Shown here: positions 25,686-34,641 of the stretch, piece after piece
How positions within the stretch are numbered: position 1 is the stretch's first letter
Layout of the letters: every line of letters begins with the position of its first letter
NCBI GenBank assembly: GCA_016744515.1
Contig: JADGEF010000009.1
Location: forward strand, 1 to 45,847
From: Marinifilaceae bacterium
Lineage (GTDB): Bacteria > Bacteroidota > Bacteroidia > Bacteroidales > Marinifilaceae
Reading direction: 5' to 3'
Length of the DNA: 45,847 nt
Translations under genes and position numbers: made by a program
The notes under the pieces: generated by a model
Told to the model about the DNA's origin: nothing
The model's database searches: none
Seen by the model: only the letters and a program-made list of their open reading frames with translations

Positions 25686-28600
25686 TTAAAAATCAAGAGA
25701 TATACTCATGGTATAAGAAGCCATATATGGGCTAAAAGCACGTTCTCTAAAAGAATCGTTACTACTTGTACCTCTAAAACTTTCAGGATTAATGTTGTTA
25801 GGAAGAGAATTGTAGATGTATCCTAAATTTCTTGCATTTAACGAAATGTTACATGACTGAGCACCAAGTTTTTGAGCTAAATTTTTAGGCAATTGGTATC
25901 CTAAGGATATATTTCTCAAAGCGATATAGTTAACTTCTGAGAACCAGTCGTCATTTACCACACCTGTACTCCATGAGTTGTTACGATACGTGTTGTAGGT
26001 AGCGTGAGTTGGCTCAACATAACCTTTGTCGTATGCTTCTTGGTAGGTTAAACCTCCAACATTTACACTTGATCCATTAGGGCTTGTAACCATTTGTCCT
26101 TCAGAGAATATTCCTTTAGGAATCATACCGTCGCTATAGGTTTCACCTTCAGTGTCAGCATATTTTGATGTCCACACAATTCCGCCATGAGATGCATCTC
26201 TACCTTTCAAGGAAGTTTTAAGTCTACCATAAGCTGTTCCGTATTTGTTTGAAAAAGAAGCCATATGTCCACCATAACGGGCGTCAATTAAAATTGAAGC
26301 ACTAAATCCTTTGTATGAGATAGAGTTACTTAAAGAACCTTCAAAATCAGGTTGAATCTTACCAATTTTCTCTGGTTTATTACTTCTAACATAGTAAGCA
26401 CCACGTTTTCCGTCATTCCAATTAAGTAGTTTTGTTCCATTTCGAGAATCATTGGCATCATCTGATTTCCATTCCTTAGGTTTAGAGTCAGACATGATAA
26501 CACCATATTCTCCACCATCGTAAGCTACAGAACCTACGCGGAAGTTACCAAAGCCAATACTACCACCCATGGTTTTGTATGCTCCGAAATTTTCATGAAG
26601 ATCTTCAACAGTTGTTGTGTTTTTCCAGTAGTTAAATGTGAAATCCCATGAAAAATCTTTCGTTTTTACTGGAGTTATATTTATGCTTAATTCGAAACCT
26701 TCGTTATTAAGTGTTCCAATATTGGTAAGTAAATTTTTATAACCTGATTCTCCTGGTAAACTAATTTTTCCGATTTGATCTGTAATTTTTTCTGAATAAA
26801 TAGCAGCATCAATTCCAACACGGTTATTGAACATTCTTAGATCCAAACCTAACTCCCATGAGTTTTTCATTTCAGGACTAATGCCTTTGTCAACAAGAGT
26901 TGAAGAAACTGAATTGTTATAGATAAATCCACCACCAGCTAATTCATATTTACCTATATCATATCCTGTATTAATAGAATAAGGATCTGTGTCATTTCCT
27001 ACTTTAGCCCATGATAATCTTGCTTTACCAAAGGTTACCCATTCTGGTAAATCAAAGGTTTCTTTAAATAACCATGATGTACTCACTGAAGGATAAAAGA
27101 AAGAGTTATTTCCTGTTCCATTAGTGTAAACCAAAGAAGAAGTCCAGTCATTACGGCCTGTGATATCTACAAAAAGCTGATCTTTGTATCCAAAATTAGC
27201 AAGGAAATAAACCGAATTGATTTGCTTTGTACCAGTAATACCACCGCTTGATTTTAAGGTTTTTTTACTATTCCCAAGGAAATATTTACCAGGAACAATT
27301 AAGCCACCATCTGTTTTAACCTCAGTATTAGATTTTTCTTGCTCCCATATTTGAGCACCTACAATTAAGCTGGAAGTAAAGTCCTCATTAAAATCTTTAT
27401 TAATGATTGCAGCCATCTTTATTGTCTTACTCTCATCGGTATTATGTCTTAATTTGTATGATCCACCTTCGTTTGCATAACCGTTTCCTAGATATTTACC
27501 CTCAAACTTTCTAGTGTAAGAGTTCATATTGGCTTCCATATTTACAGATAACCAATCAGTAACAGTGGCAGTTAGCTTTACAGTAGGTCTAATCACCTGT
27601 TCTTTAGATACACTCTTATTATTATTATATTCAAACCAAGTTTTTCTTCCTGGAACATAACCATAATCGTCCCCATAGTTATTACTCGGTACACCACCAT
27701 GTGGAGCCTGGTAATATTCTTGTTGCTTATACTTTTTAGTATCATACTGGTTTACCCAATCTCCGGTTACGAAGGCTTGCGATAAATTATTACTTGGATT
27801 TTGTGATGTCGAATTAGCTATAGAAATAGAAGCTTCGGCTTTTAACCACTTCGCTAGTTTGTAAGATCCTTTAAATAACAATGAGTTTCTTTCAAAAGTA
27901 TTTGAAGGATAAATACCTGATCTTTTATTATACGAATCTGACAGGTAGAAAGTTCCTTTTTCGTTACCACCATTCAAAGCGATTGAGGTATTTGAGCTAA
28001 AGCCTGTTTCGTAAGCATCAACCATATTGTCCTTGATTGGGCTGTAAGTTGTTTCTTTACCATCAAAACCGATCATAGTACGTCCGTCAAATTTAGGACC
28101 AAATGTATATCCACCCCAACCACTACCAATGATGGTAGGCATACCACCTTCAGTTGTGTAAAATTGGTCTGTATTGTATCGTTTGAAAGATCCATTAGAA
28201 TATTTCTCACCATAGTCAACATAACCTGCAATACCACCCTCACCATATTCATATTGAATATCAGGCTGATCATATACATAATCAATACCAAAAGATTGTT
28301 TAAAGTGAACACCAATCCCTTTTCTGGCTTTTCCTTCTTTTGTTTTGATAATAATGGCACCATTCATACCTCGTGAACCATAAAGAGCTGTTGATGCAGC
28401 ACCTTTCAATACAGTAACACTCTCATAGTCATCAGGGTTCAAGTTTTTTAGCTGGTTTCCAAAGTCATTCGAATCGGCATTCCAGTCAGCACTTGCATTT
28501 GAAATCGAATTCTCAATGATAACACCATCAATAACAAAAATAGGCTGGTTGTTGTTGGAATTCAAAACTGAGATACCGCGTATCTGAATTTTAGAGTTAC

Positions 28601-29177
28601 CAAAAAGACCACCATCAGATGAGGTGATACTCAAACCGGCAGCTTTTCCTTGTAATGCTAATACAGGATTAACAGTATTAGTAGAAGCTAATTCGCCCCC
28701 CTTAACTTCGGTAGCAGCAAAACCAAGTTTTTTCGTTTCTCTTTTAATACCCAATGCCGTAACAACAACTTCTTTCATTTGTTCAGAGTCTGTTACCATT
28801 ACAACATTAATTACAGATTGAGAATCAATTGTAATTTCTTGCGTTAACATTCCAATAAAACTAAATGTTAGAACATTAGATTCGTTTGGTACTTGAATCT
28901 CGAATTTCCCTTCGATATCTGTTATTGTTCCTAGTGTGGTGCCTTTTACCACAATTGTAACTCCAGGTAATGAAGTTCCATTTTCTTCAGTCACAACTCC
29001 CTTAATGATTTTTTGGGAAGCAACTGTTAAGTTGTTTTCGTATCGATTTGCAACGTTTGCATTTGCAGATAATGGTAAAACCATTATTGTAAAAAGCAAA
29101 GCTGAAATTCCTATCTTTCTAAGCCTAAATGGGTTTTGTAGGATTAAGTAAAGATTTTGTAAAACATTTTTGTTCAT
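25686..29177 (-). CDS. SusC/RagA-family TonB-dependent glycan transporter
   Basis: This 1163-residue outer-membrane 22-strand porin imports oligosaccharide using TonB energy. The order of parts is: a long signal peptide (to about residue 40, SANANV); a carboxypeptidase-regulatory-like domain (about 56-135, IIKGVVTEENGTSLPGVTI); a TonB-box-like VVVTALGI segment; a plug domain (about 150-275, IFVIDGVIIEN, TVLKGAASTALYGSRG); and the beta-barrel, ending in an aromatic strand MASYTMSISLDF. There is no STN domain, so it is not expected to signal to an ECF sigma factor, consistent with LacI-type control. Operators lie 79-116 bp and about 290 bp upstream of its ATG. It is the first gene of the susCD-glycosidase series. 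Confidence 0.96.
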   Translation of the reverse strand: MNKNVLQNLYLILQNPFRLRKIGISALLFTIMVLPLSANANVANRYENNLTVASQKIIKGVVTEENGTSLPGVTIVVKGTTLGTITDIEGKFEIQVPNESNVLTFSFIGMLTQEITIDSQSVINVVMVTDSEQMKEVVVTALGIKRETKKLGFAATEVKGGELASTNTVNPVLALQGKAAGLSITSSDGGLFGNSKIQIRGISVLNSNNNQPIFVIDGVIIENSISNASADWNADSNDFGNQLKNLNPDDYESVTVLKGAASTALYGSRGMNGAIIIKTKEGKARKGIGVHFKQSFGIDYVYDQPDIQYEYGEGGIAGYVDYGEKYSNGSFKRYNTDQFYTTEGGMPTIIGSGWGGYTFGPKFDGRTMIGFDGKETTYSPIKDNMVDAYETGFSSNTSIALNGGNEKGTFYLSDSYNKRSGIYPSNTFERNSLLFKGSYKLAKWLKAEASISIANSTSQNPSNNLSQAFVTGDWVNQYDTKKYKQQEYYQAPHGGVPSNNYGDDYGYVPGRKTWFEYNNNKSVSKEQVIRPTVKLTATVTDWLSVNMEANMNSYTRKFEGKYLGNGYANEGGSYKLRHNTDESKTIKMAAIINKDFNEDFTSSLIVGAQIWEQEKSNTEVKTDGGLIVPGKYFLGNSKKTLKSSGGITGTKQINSVYFLANFGYKDQLFVDITGRNDWTSSLVYTNGTGNNSFFYPSVSTSWLFKETFDLPEWVTFGKARLSWAKVGNDTDPYSINTGYDIGKYELAGGGFIYNNSVSSTLVDKGISPEMKNSWELGLDLRMFNNRVGIDAAIYSEKITDQIGKISLPGESGYKNLLTNIGTLNNEGFELSINITPVKTKDFSWDFTFNYWKNTTTVEDLHENFGAYKTMGGSIGFGNFRVGSVAYDGGEYGVIMSDSKPKEWKSDDANDSRNGTKLLNWNDGKRGAYYVRSNKPEKIGKIQPDFEGSLSNSISYKGFSASILIDARYGGHMASFSNKYGTAYGRLKTSLKGRDASHGGIVWTSKYADTEGETYSDGMIPKGIFSEGQMVTSPNGSSVNVGGLTYQEAYDKGYVEPTHATYNTYRNNSWSTGVVNDDWFSEVNYIALRNISLGYQLPKNLAQKLGAQSCNISLNARNLGYIYNSLPNNINPESFRGTSSNDSFRERAFSPYMASYTMSISLDF

Positions 29178-29255
29178 AATTTAGTCGATATTAATTTAAT
29201 AAATGGAAAACAATCTGGTCATTATTGTTTTCGTTTGGTCTTTATAAGATAATTG

Positions 29256-29293
29256 TATTCTTAGATGCTAAATCGATTTAGCATCTAAGAATA
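29256..29293. promoter_or_regulatory. 38-bp perfect palindrome containing a LacI-type operator, before susC
   Basis: The two 19-nt halves are exact reverse complements. The centre is CTAAATCGATTTAG (29268-29281), the best copy of a motif repeated before other genes of the locus. It lies about 79-116 bp upstream of the susC ATG in the 362-bp gap after the ROK kinase gene. The arms extend beyond the operator core, so the transcript could also form a strong hairpin, but no U-run follows it in the direction of susC. Confidence 0.78.
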
Positions 29294-29462
29294 TTTTTAT
29301 AATGAGGTGTTTAAAATTTACAAGTCGCTTTTAATATTAACTTTCATTCATTTGATTAATGCATAGGCATATTTAAAATTTTTATTTGTTCCAAAAAAGA
29401 TAATTTTCTTGGAATAATTTTTATGTGTTAAATTTTGAATATCAAGTTGAATTCGCTGACTA

Positions 29463-29476
29463 CTAAACCGATTTAG
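29463..29476. promoter_or_regulatory. LacI-type operator copy 2 in the ROK-susC gap
   Basis: CTAAACCGATTTAG matches the operator consensus with one asymmetric pair. Its centre is 195 bp from the centre of the palindrome nearer susC, a distance that would allow repression by looping between two LacI-family dimers. Apart from these two sites nothing else was recognised in the 29178-29539 gap. Confidence 0.72.
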
Positions 29477-29539
29477 CAATTTTGATAAAAATAAACTTTT
29501 AGGGCTTGTTTTTTAATTTTGTTTGTCAACTTCTATAGT

Positions 29540-30646
29540 TCAACTTTCATTCACTTGATTTAATGCAAAAGCATATGCTCCAATTCCTATGGCCTTACTA
29601 GCTCCCAATTTGCTTGAACAAATTGCTAAACGAGGTTCTGGATCATACTTTAAACTCTTGTTAGTACCAGGAATTTTGATTTCTGTGGAACGATCTTTTA
29701 TGAATTCTTGAAATTCTTCCTCATTATCAATATTATAAATCGTCTGTACTAATCGAGCCTGTTTGTCACCTTGAGCTGTTTTAAACTGCCCGTTTATTTC
29801 AGCCATAACAGAAGGCATATACAAATTATGAGCTCCTGTTAATCCTCCTCCAATTACAGCAATTCCATCAGTTATTGTAAGTAAGTTAGCCAAGTTGTCA
29901 CCAATACATCTTCCAAACATTTTAAACGCATCAAGGGCAGCTTTTTGATCTGGATTGCTAGAATCTATTGCAATATCATAAATATCCTTAGGCATCAATT
30001 CATATGAATATTCTTTAGAGGTGTTTTGTGAAAATTCTCTTTGAATAGCACGAGTACTAATGCCTTCCTCAGCAAAACGATCAGGAAATATTCTTGAACT
30101 TGTTAGCCAAACTTCGCTTGCTATTGAGTTATCACCAATAAAAATCTCATTATCATGAACCATTCCACCTCCAAATCCAGTACCTAGAGTTATTCCAACT
30201 AAGTTTCTGTAACGTTTGGGGCTATTAACTTTTTCCAATTTTTTGTTTATCTCTGGAAGTATTCCACCTAATGCTTCTCCATATGCGAATAAATCCCCAT
30301 CATTATTAATAAAAACAGGAATATTAAATATGCCTTCCAACATTGGACCTAGAGCTACACCGCCTCTAAAAGCAGGTAAGTTTGGTAAGTCTCCAATTAT
30401 ACCTTTCCTATAATCTGCAGGTCCTGGAAATGCAAAACTAATAGCTATAGGATCTTCCTTTAGCAAATCTTTAGTTTCTTGAAAACCGTTTATAATTGTT
30501 TCTAAACAAAGATTTAATTTATCAGCATTAGAAGGTTTTATAATAGGTTTTATAATTTCAACACCTCCTTTAATTGCCGAAAAAACAAAGTTTGTTCCTC
30601 CCGCATCAAGAGTCAATACAACTCTTTCGTCACTCCATATATTCAT
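29540..30646 (-). CDS. ROK-family sugar kinase
   Basis: This 368-residue cytoplasmic kinase of the ROK family has an N-terminal phosphate-binding motif LTLDAGGTNFVF (about 11-22), AISFAFPGPADY, the catalytic INNDGDLFAYGEALGG, GITLGTGFGGG and a C-terminal AVIGGGLTGAH. The Cys-rich zinc motif (CxCGxxGC) and the preceding Gly-His of typical glucokinase and ManNAc kinase members are absent, so the substrate cannot be assigned by motif. The mannose-6-phosphate isomerase in the same locus makes mannose the favoured substrate; fructose or GlcNAc remain possible. It starts 9 bp after the FucP-like permease stop, forming a two-gene transport-kinase unit with an operator in front. Confidence 0.85.
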   Translation of the reverse strand: MNIWSDERVVLTLDAGGTNFVFSAIKGGVEIIKPIIKPSNADKLNLCLETIINGFQETKDLLKEDPIAISFAFPGPADYRKGIIGDLPNLPAFRGGVALGPMLEGIFNIPVFINNDGDLFAYGEALGGILPEINKKLEKVNSPKRYRNLVGITLGTGFGGGMVHDNEIFIGDNSIASEVWLTSSRIFPDRFAEEGISTRAIQREFSQNTSKEYSYELMPKDIYDIAIDSSNPDQKAALDAFKMFGRCIGDNLANLLTITDGIAVIGGGLTGAHNLYMPSVMAEINGQFKTAQGDKQARLVQTIYNIDNEEEFQEFIKDRSTEIKIPGTNKSLKYDPEPRLAICSSKLGASKAIGIGAYAFALNQVNES

Positions 30647-30655
30647 ATTCGTTTT

Positions 30656-31810
30656 TTACTTTCTTTTATAAAATGATAGACCCAAAATGTAGCCTATGCA
30701 TACTAATGTTACTATAAAACCTGTCATTAATGAAAAAATATCAGCAACAGCTCCAAAAATTACAGGCACAATTGCACCTCCAATAATAGCAGTTACCATT
30801 AGTCCTGAAATCTCATTACTTCGTTCGGGCATGGCATCAATTGTAATTGAAAATACCAATGGGAAAATATTGGCGAAACCTAAACCAATAATAAATATGG
30901 CTGCGAATCCCATAACTGAATTAGTCGCAATAAATAGCCCTGAAATTCCAATTATAGCAATAATAGATGTGATCTTAAGAAATTTTTGAGGTGACATCCA
31001 ATTTAAAATGATACCACCCAAAAATCGACCAGTCATTAATGCTAAAAAGAAGAATAGTGTTCCCCAAAGACCTAATTCTTTAATGTCAAAATTGAATTTG
31101 TGTTCCAGAAAATTGGGGAGTTTTGCACTCATACTTACTTCTGCACCTACATATAGAAAAATGGCCAGTACCATGAAAAATACATATGGATTTTTAAGTA
31201 AAGACAATACAGACTTAAATGAAGCTGGTGCTTCAGCATCATCTCTTTTTTCTTCAATTTTAACAGACCATAAATAGGCGATGGCAATTAATAAAATGAT
31301 TGAATATATAGGAAATAATAATTTCCAATCTAGTCCCCAATATTTTGCAGCGAGTAAGGGTAATAATGCTCCAGATAAGGAACCTATTGCTTTAAAAAAT
31401 TGACCAAATGAAAGGTTTCTTGAATATTTACCTTCAGGAGATACATCTCTCATGATAGGGTTACCTGCTACTTGTAATATAGTTGCTCCTGTTCCTAAAA
31501 GCAGGAGTGAACCGAGAAGTAAACCAAAGGAAGAGAAATCACCTATAATTGGAACAATTAAACCTGCCAATGCGACTAGCATACCAATGATTAATACAGG
31601 TTTCTTTCCTTTTCTATCTTGATATAGTCCCATAGGAACAGATAATAGTCCAAACATGATAAAGCCCATGAATGTTACCAGTCCTGCCATGAAATTTGAT
31701 AATTGATAGTCATTTTGCAACTGGCTTGTTAAAGGTCCTACAACATCACCAAATCCCATACATAGGAAGGCTAAGAATATTGGACCTGATTTTAAGTAAT
31801 TATTTTTCAT
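30656..31810 (-). CDS. FucP/GluP-like MFS sugar permease
   Basis: This 384-residue inner-membrane protein has 12 predicted helices and belongs to the FHS branch of the major facilitator superfamily (fucose, glucose/galactose and mannose:H+ symporters). Supporting segments are GFGDVVGPLTSQL, PMGLYQDRKGKKPVL between helices 2 and 3, GTGATILQVAGNPIMRDVSP, YVGAEVSMSAKLPNFL and GLGFANIFPLVFSI. The cargo is probably a monosaccharide released in the periplasm, with mannose or fucose favoured by context. It is the first gene of a pair with the ROK kinase (9-bp gap), and its ATG is 73 bp downstream of a LacI-type operator. Confidence 0.88.
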   Translation of the reverse strand: MKNNYLKSGPIFLAFLCMGFGDVVGPLTSQLQNDYQLSNFMAGLVTFMGFIMFGLLSVPMGLYQDRKGKKPVLIIGMLVALAGLIVPIIGDFSSFGLLLGSLLLLGTGATILQVAGNPIMRDVSPEGKYSRNLSFGQFFKAIGSLSGALLPLLAAKYWGLDWKLLFPIYSIILLIAIAYLWSVKIEEKRDDAEAPASFKSVLSLLKNPYVFFMVLAIFLYVGAEVSMSAKLPNFLEHKFNFDIKELGLWGTLFFFLALMTGRFLGGIILNWMSPQKFLKITSIIAIIGISGLFIATNSVMGFAAIFIIGLGFANIFPLVFSITIDAMPERSNEISGLMVTAIIGGAIVPVIFGAVADIFSLMTGFIVTLVCIGYILGLSFYKRK

Positions 31811-31883
31811 GGTAGAGCTTGTTTTTATCTATTTATTTGAATGTCAATTCTTATATGTAATTAATCTTAAGCATGATATTTAA

Positions 31884-31897
31884 CTAAATCGGTTTAG
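31884..31897. promoter_or_regulatory. LacI-type operator before the permease-kinase pair
   Basis: CTAAATCGGTTTAG lies 73 bp upstream of the permease ATG in the 183-bp gap after the GH29 gene. It matches the other operator copies, differing only at the central bases, and suggests co-regulation of the permease-kinase pair with susC. Confidence 0.75.
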
Positions 31898-31993
31898 CAA
31901 TATGTGTAATGTCAAATTAGGAATTAGATATCAGTTATTCTAAATATTGATTTATGTGTTGTTTTTTATTTGGGTGTTAGATAATTAACAGTT

Positions 31994-33334
31994 CTAATTG
32001 CTTTCTATAGCACCACTATTCTTTTTATATAGGTTTATTTTACCCTCTAAAACTACTGCAATAACCGTGTAGTAGTTATCGATAACTTGTTCAGGAATAT
32101 TGATATAGGTAATACCAGGATATGAATTCCAAGATACTTTACAAAAAATCTTATCTTTTAATAGGGTGCCATTTCCAACGGTATAAATTCGATTTATTCG
32201 ATTAGAGATTCCTTTTAATACAATATTGCCGTCCTTTGGCGTATCTCTAACATATAGATATAATGTTGTACTATCTTTCGATAATGCCGTAGGACCATAA
32301 AAATACTCATAAGGAATGCCTTTTCGAGTATTATAAACTGCTTCGGCATGTTTATTTGTCCACTTGCCTAGTTCTTTTAAAATATTTTCTTGTTGTGCAG
32401 GTATTGTTCCGTCTGCTTTAGGACCTATATCTAAAAGAAGGTTACCTCCTTTACTAATACAGTCTACAAAAATATCGATAATTTGTAGGGGTGTTTTGTA
32501 ATTATTATCGTTCTGTTGGTAACCCCAAGAATCATTCATTGTCATACACAACTCCCAATAATCTGCATACCTTCGGTATAAAGGAATTCCAATTTCTGGA
32601 GTACTGTAGTCTCCGTTGCCACTTAATCTAGAATTGAAAATTGTTTCAGGCTTGTTTTCAGATAAATAGGATAGTATTGTATTGACTTCCCATTCTTCGG
32701 CATTGTGCTCCCAATCACCATCAAACCACCAAAGATCTGGATTGTATTTTTTATTTAACTCTTTTAATTGACCGTGATTATATTTTAAGAATCGTTTCCA
32801 CCTTTTTTCGTCATCAGTAATCTTATATCTAGTTATGGTTCGGGTGTGGTGGGTGTAATCTTTATTTGACCAATCGGGAAGAGAATAATACAAGCCAAGT
32901 TTTAAGCCTCTTTTTTTAAGAGCTTTTACAAATGGACTTATAAGATCTTTTTTTGCTGCAGAATTATTTTTAGAATTAAGATTTCCAAATTTGGTATCCC
33001 AAAGAGCAAACCCATCGTGATGTTTAGTCGTAATTACCGAATATTTAGCACCACTGTTTTTTATTAAGTCAGCCCAATGTTCAGGCTGATAGTTTTTTGC
33101 TGTAAAGTTTTTTGTTTGTTCTAAGTAGTCTTTATGAGAAATGTAGCCATTATAAAATGACCATGATTCACTAATGCCATTTACAGCATAAATACCCCAA
33201 TGAATAAAAATACCCAGTTTGGCATCTTTAAACCATTCCATTTTTTGTTGGTATTGTATCGTGTCTGTTTTACTTACATATTGACCAATAGCTAATGAAG
33301 GCAACAGGCATAAGCAAATTAGTAATTTATTCAT
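31994..33334 (-). CDS. GH29 alpha-L-fucosidase
   Basis: This 446-residue secreted alpha-L-fucosidase has a signal peptide ending near AIGQ and acts by the retaining mechanism. GH29 landmarks are WFKDAKLGIFIHWGIYAV, YSVITTKHHDGFALWD, GLKLGLYYSLPDW and PDLWWFDGDW, with Asp205 as the probable nucleophile. After the barrel come GGNLLLDIGPKADG and a C-terminal beta domain. In this locus it would remove core or antennary fucose from N-glycans; alpha-1,3 core fucose would fit the type II-like PNGase F, but linkage cannot be read from sequence. It follows lacI by 64 bp on the same strand with no operator of its own, so it may share the autoregulated lacI promoter. Confidence 0.95.
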   Translation of the reverse strand: MNKLLICLCLLPSLAIGQYVSKTDTIQYQQKMEWFKDAKLGIFIHWGIYAVNGISESWSFYNGYISHKDYLEQTKNFTAKNYQPEHWADLIKNSGAKYSVITTKHHDGFALWDTKFGNLNSKNNSAAKKDLISPFVKALKKRGLKLGLYYSLPDWSNKDYTHHTRTITRYKITDDEKRWKRFLKYNHGQLKELNKKYNPDLWWFDGDWEHNAEEWEVNTILSYLSENKPETIFNSRLSGNGDYSTPEIGIPLYRRYADYWELCMTMNDSWGYQQNDNNYKTPLQIIDIFVDCISKGGNLLLDIGPKADGTIPAQQENILKELGKWTNKHAEAVYNTRKGIPYEYFYGPTALSKDSTTLYLYVRDTPKDGNIVLKGISNRINRIYTVGNGTLLKDKIFCKVSWNSYPGITYINIPEQVIDNYYTVIAVVLEGKINLYKKNSGAIESN

Positions 33335-33398
33335 TTTATTGTTTTTTTAATCTTTATCTATTACTTATTGAAGATTCGGAAGTTGTTTTTGTTAAACT

Positions 33399-34397
33399 TC
33401 AGGTTCGATTTATTAATCTAGGTGTCAGCTCAATTCTCTTATTCTCACTTTTTTTAGAGCTTAAAATTTCTTCTATAATTTGAGTTGAATACATGGCTAT
33501 CTTTTCAATCGGTTGCGCAACTGAAATCACTTTTGGTAAAGAATAATCGAACAGGTCAACATTATCAAAACTCACAAATTTGATATCAGTCACCTTGTCT
33601 TTATAATAGGTATTCATCAACCAAATGGCAATAACCGTGATCTGGTTATTCGTAAATACAACAGTATCAACACCAGATTCCATTAAGGTTTTTAGCTCTC
33701 TTTCTGTTTCCTTTTTTAAATCATTATTGTCAACGATTCTAATAAGCTGATTATCGAAATCGATATTCTTATTTTTCAGTGCCATTTTGTAACCCTCGAT
33801 TCTATTCTTTATTGAATAGATGTTTGGAGTTAAGGTTATTAATCCTAACTTTTTAGAATTAGACTCAATTGCTTTCTCAACAGCATTTTTCATCGAAATT
33901 TTATTTTCGACCAAAATATAATTTGCAATCACATCTGGATCTTCTCTATCGAAAAACACCAAAGGAAAATCTCTAGATAATAATGATTTGATCGTATCAC
34001 TTTGTATAAAACAAGATGCAACGACCAATGCGTCGACTTGTCGATTCACAAACATATTTAGCATTTGATCTTCTTTGGCTTTATTTTCATCGGTACTTCC
34101 AATAAAAAGATGATAGCCTTTATCCCAAAAATAATCTTCGATTAACCGCCCAATTTTTGCGAAAAATGGATTAGAGATATCTGGAACTAAATAACCTATT
34201 GTATTTGTTTTACCTTTTTTTAAGCTTTTTGCAATTTGGTTAGGTTGATAATTGACTTCTTGTACATATGCTAATACTCTTTGTTGTGTCTTTTTACTAA
34301 TATTCATTTTATCTCCTTTGTTATTTAAAACAAAAGAAACAGTTGTTTTTGATAGGCCTAAATCTTGGGCAATATCTTTAATTGACTTTTTCTTCAA
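33399..34397 (-). CDS. LacI-family transcriptional regulator of the locus
   Basis: This 332-residue regulator has the LacI helix-turn-helix at residues 1-50 (KSIKDIAQDLGLSKTTVSFVLNN) with hinge helix NQIAKSLKKGK. A periplasmic-binding-protein-like effector domain follows (TIGYLVPDISNPFFAKI to the C-terminus). The start is a TTG: it opens exactly at the family's usual first residue, and an in-frame stop lies upstream with no ATG between. Two operators lie 15-41 bp upstream, so it probably represses itself. The same motif precedes susC and the permease gene, making this the likely regulator of the whole locus. The inducer is unknown; a mannose- or GlcNAc-containing intermediate is a guess. Confidence 0.93.
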   Translation of the reverse strand: MKKKSIKDIAQDLGLSKTTVSFVLNNKGDKMNISKKTQQRVLAYVQEVNYQPNQIAKSLKKGKTNTIGYLVPDISNPFFAKIGRLIEDYFWDKGYHLFIGSTDENKAKEDQMLNMFVNRQVDALVVASCFIQSDTIKSLLSRDFPLVFFDREDPDVIANYILVENKISMKNAVEKAIESNSKKLGLITLTPNIYSIKNRIEGYKMALKNKNIDFDNQLIRIVDNNDLKKETERELKTLMESGVDTVVFTNNQITVIAIWLMNTYYKDKVTDIKFVSFDNVDLFDYSLPKVISVAQPIEKIAMYSTQIIEEILSSKKSENKRIELTPRLINRT

Positions 34398-34411
34398 AGT
34401 GTGTATTTTTA

Positions 34412-34438
34412 CTAAATCGGTTTACTAAATCGATTTAC
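34412..34438. promoter_or_regulatory. Two tandem LacI-type operators before lacI
   Basis: CTAAATCGGTTTAC (34412-34425) and CTAAATCGATTTAC (34425-34438) share one base and are spaced 13 bp centre to centre. They sit 15-41 bp upstream of the lacI start codon, where bound protein would block RNA polymerase or early elongation. This indicates negative autoregulation. Confidence 0.78.
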
Positions 34439-34641
34439 GAATGTATGTATTTTTTTTTATAATGCAAACAAAATTATTTGTTGTGATCGAATTCAATCAT
34501 TCAAGATGGAGTTAAACTAGTTTTTAATGAGCTGGTTCAATGTTTGCTTCTGACCAGTTTTGCTCTAACTCTAGAGTGAAAGGGATCAGATTTTTAGTTG
34601 GATATATATAATACAGCTATTTTAAAAAAAATGGGAAGAGT

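Noticed and set aside
29256..29293. Palindrome as a simple Rho-independent terminator of the kinase gene
   Set aside because: No U-run follows it in the direction of transcription, it lies over 240 bp after the kinase stop, and its core matches the operator motif found elsewhere.
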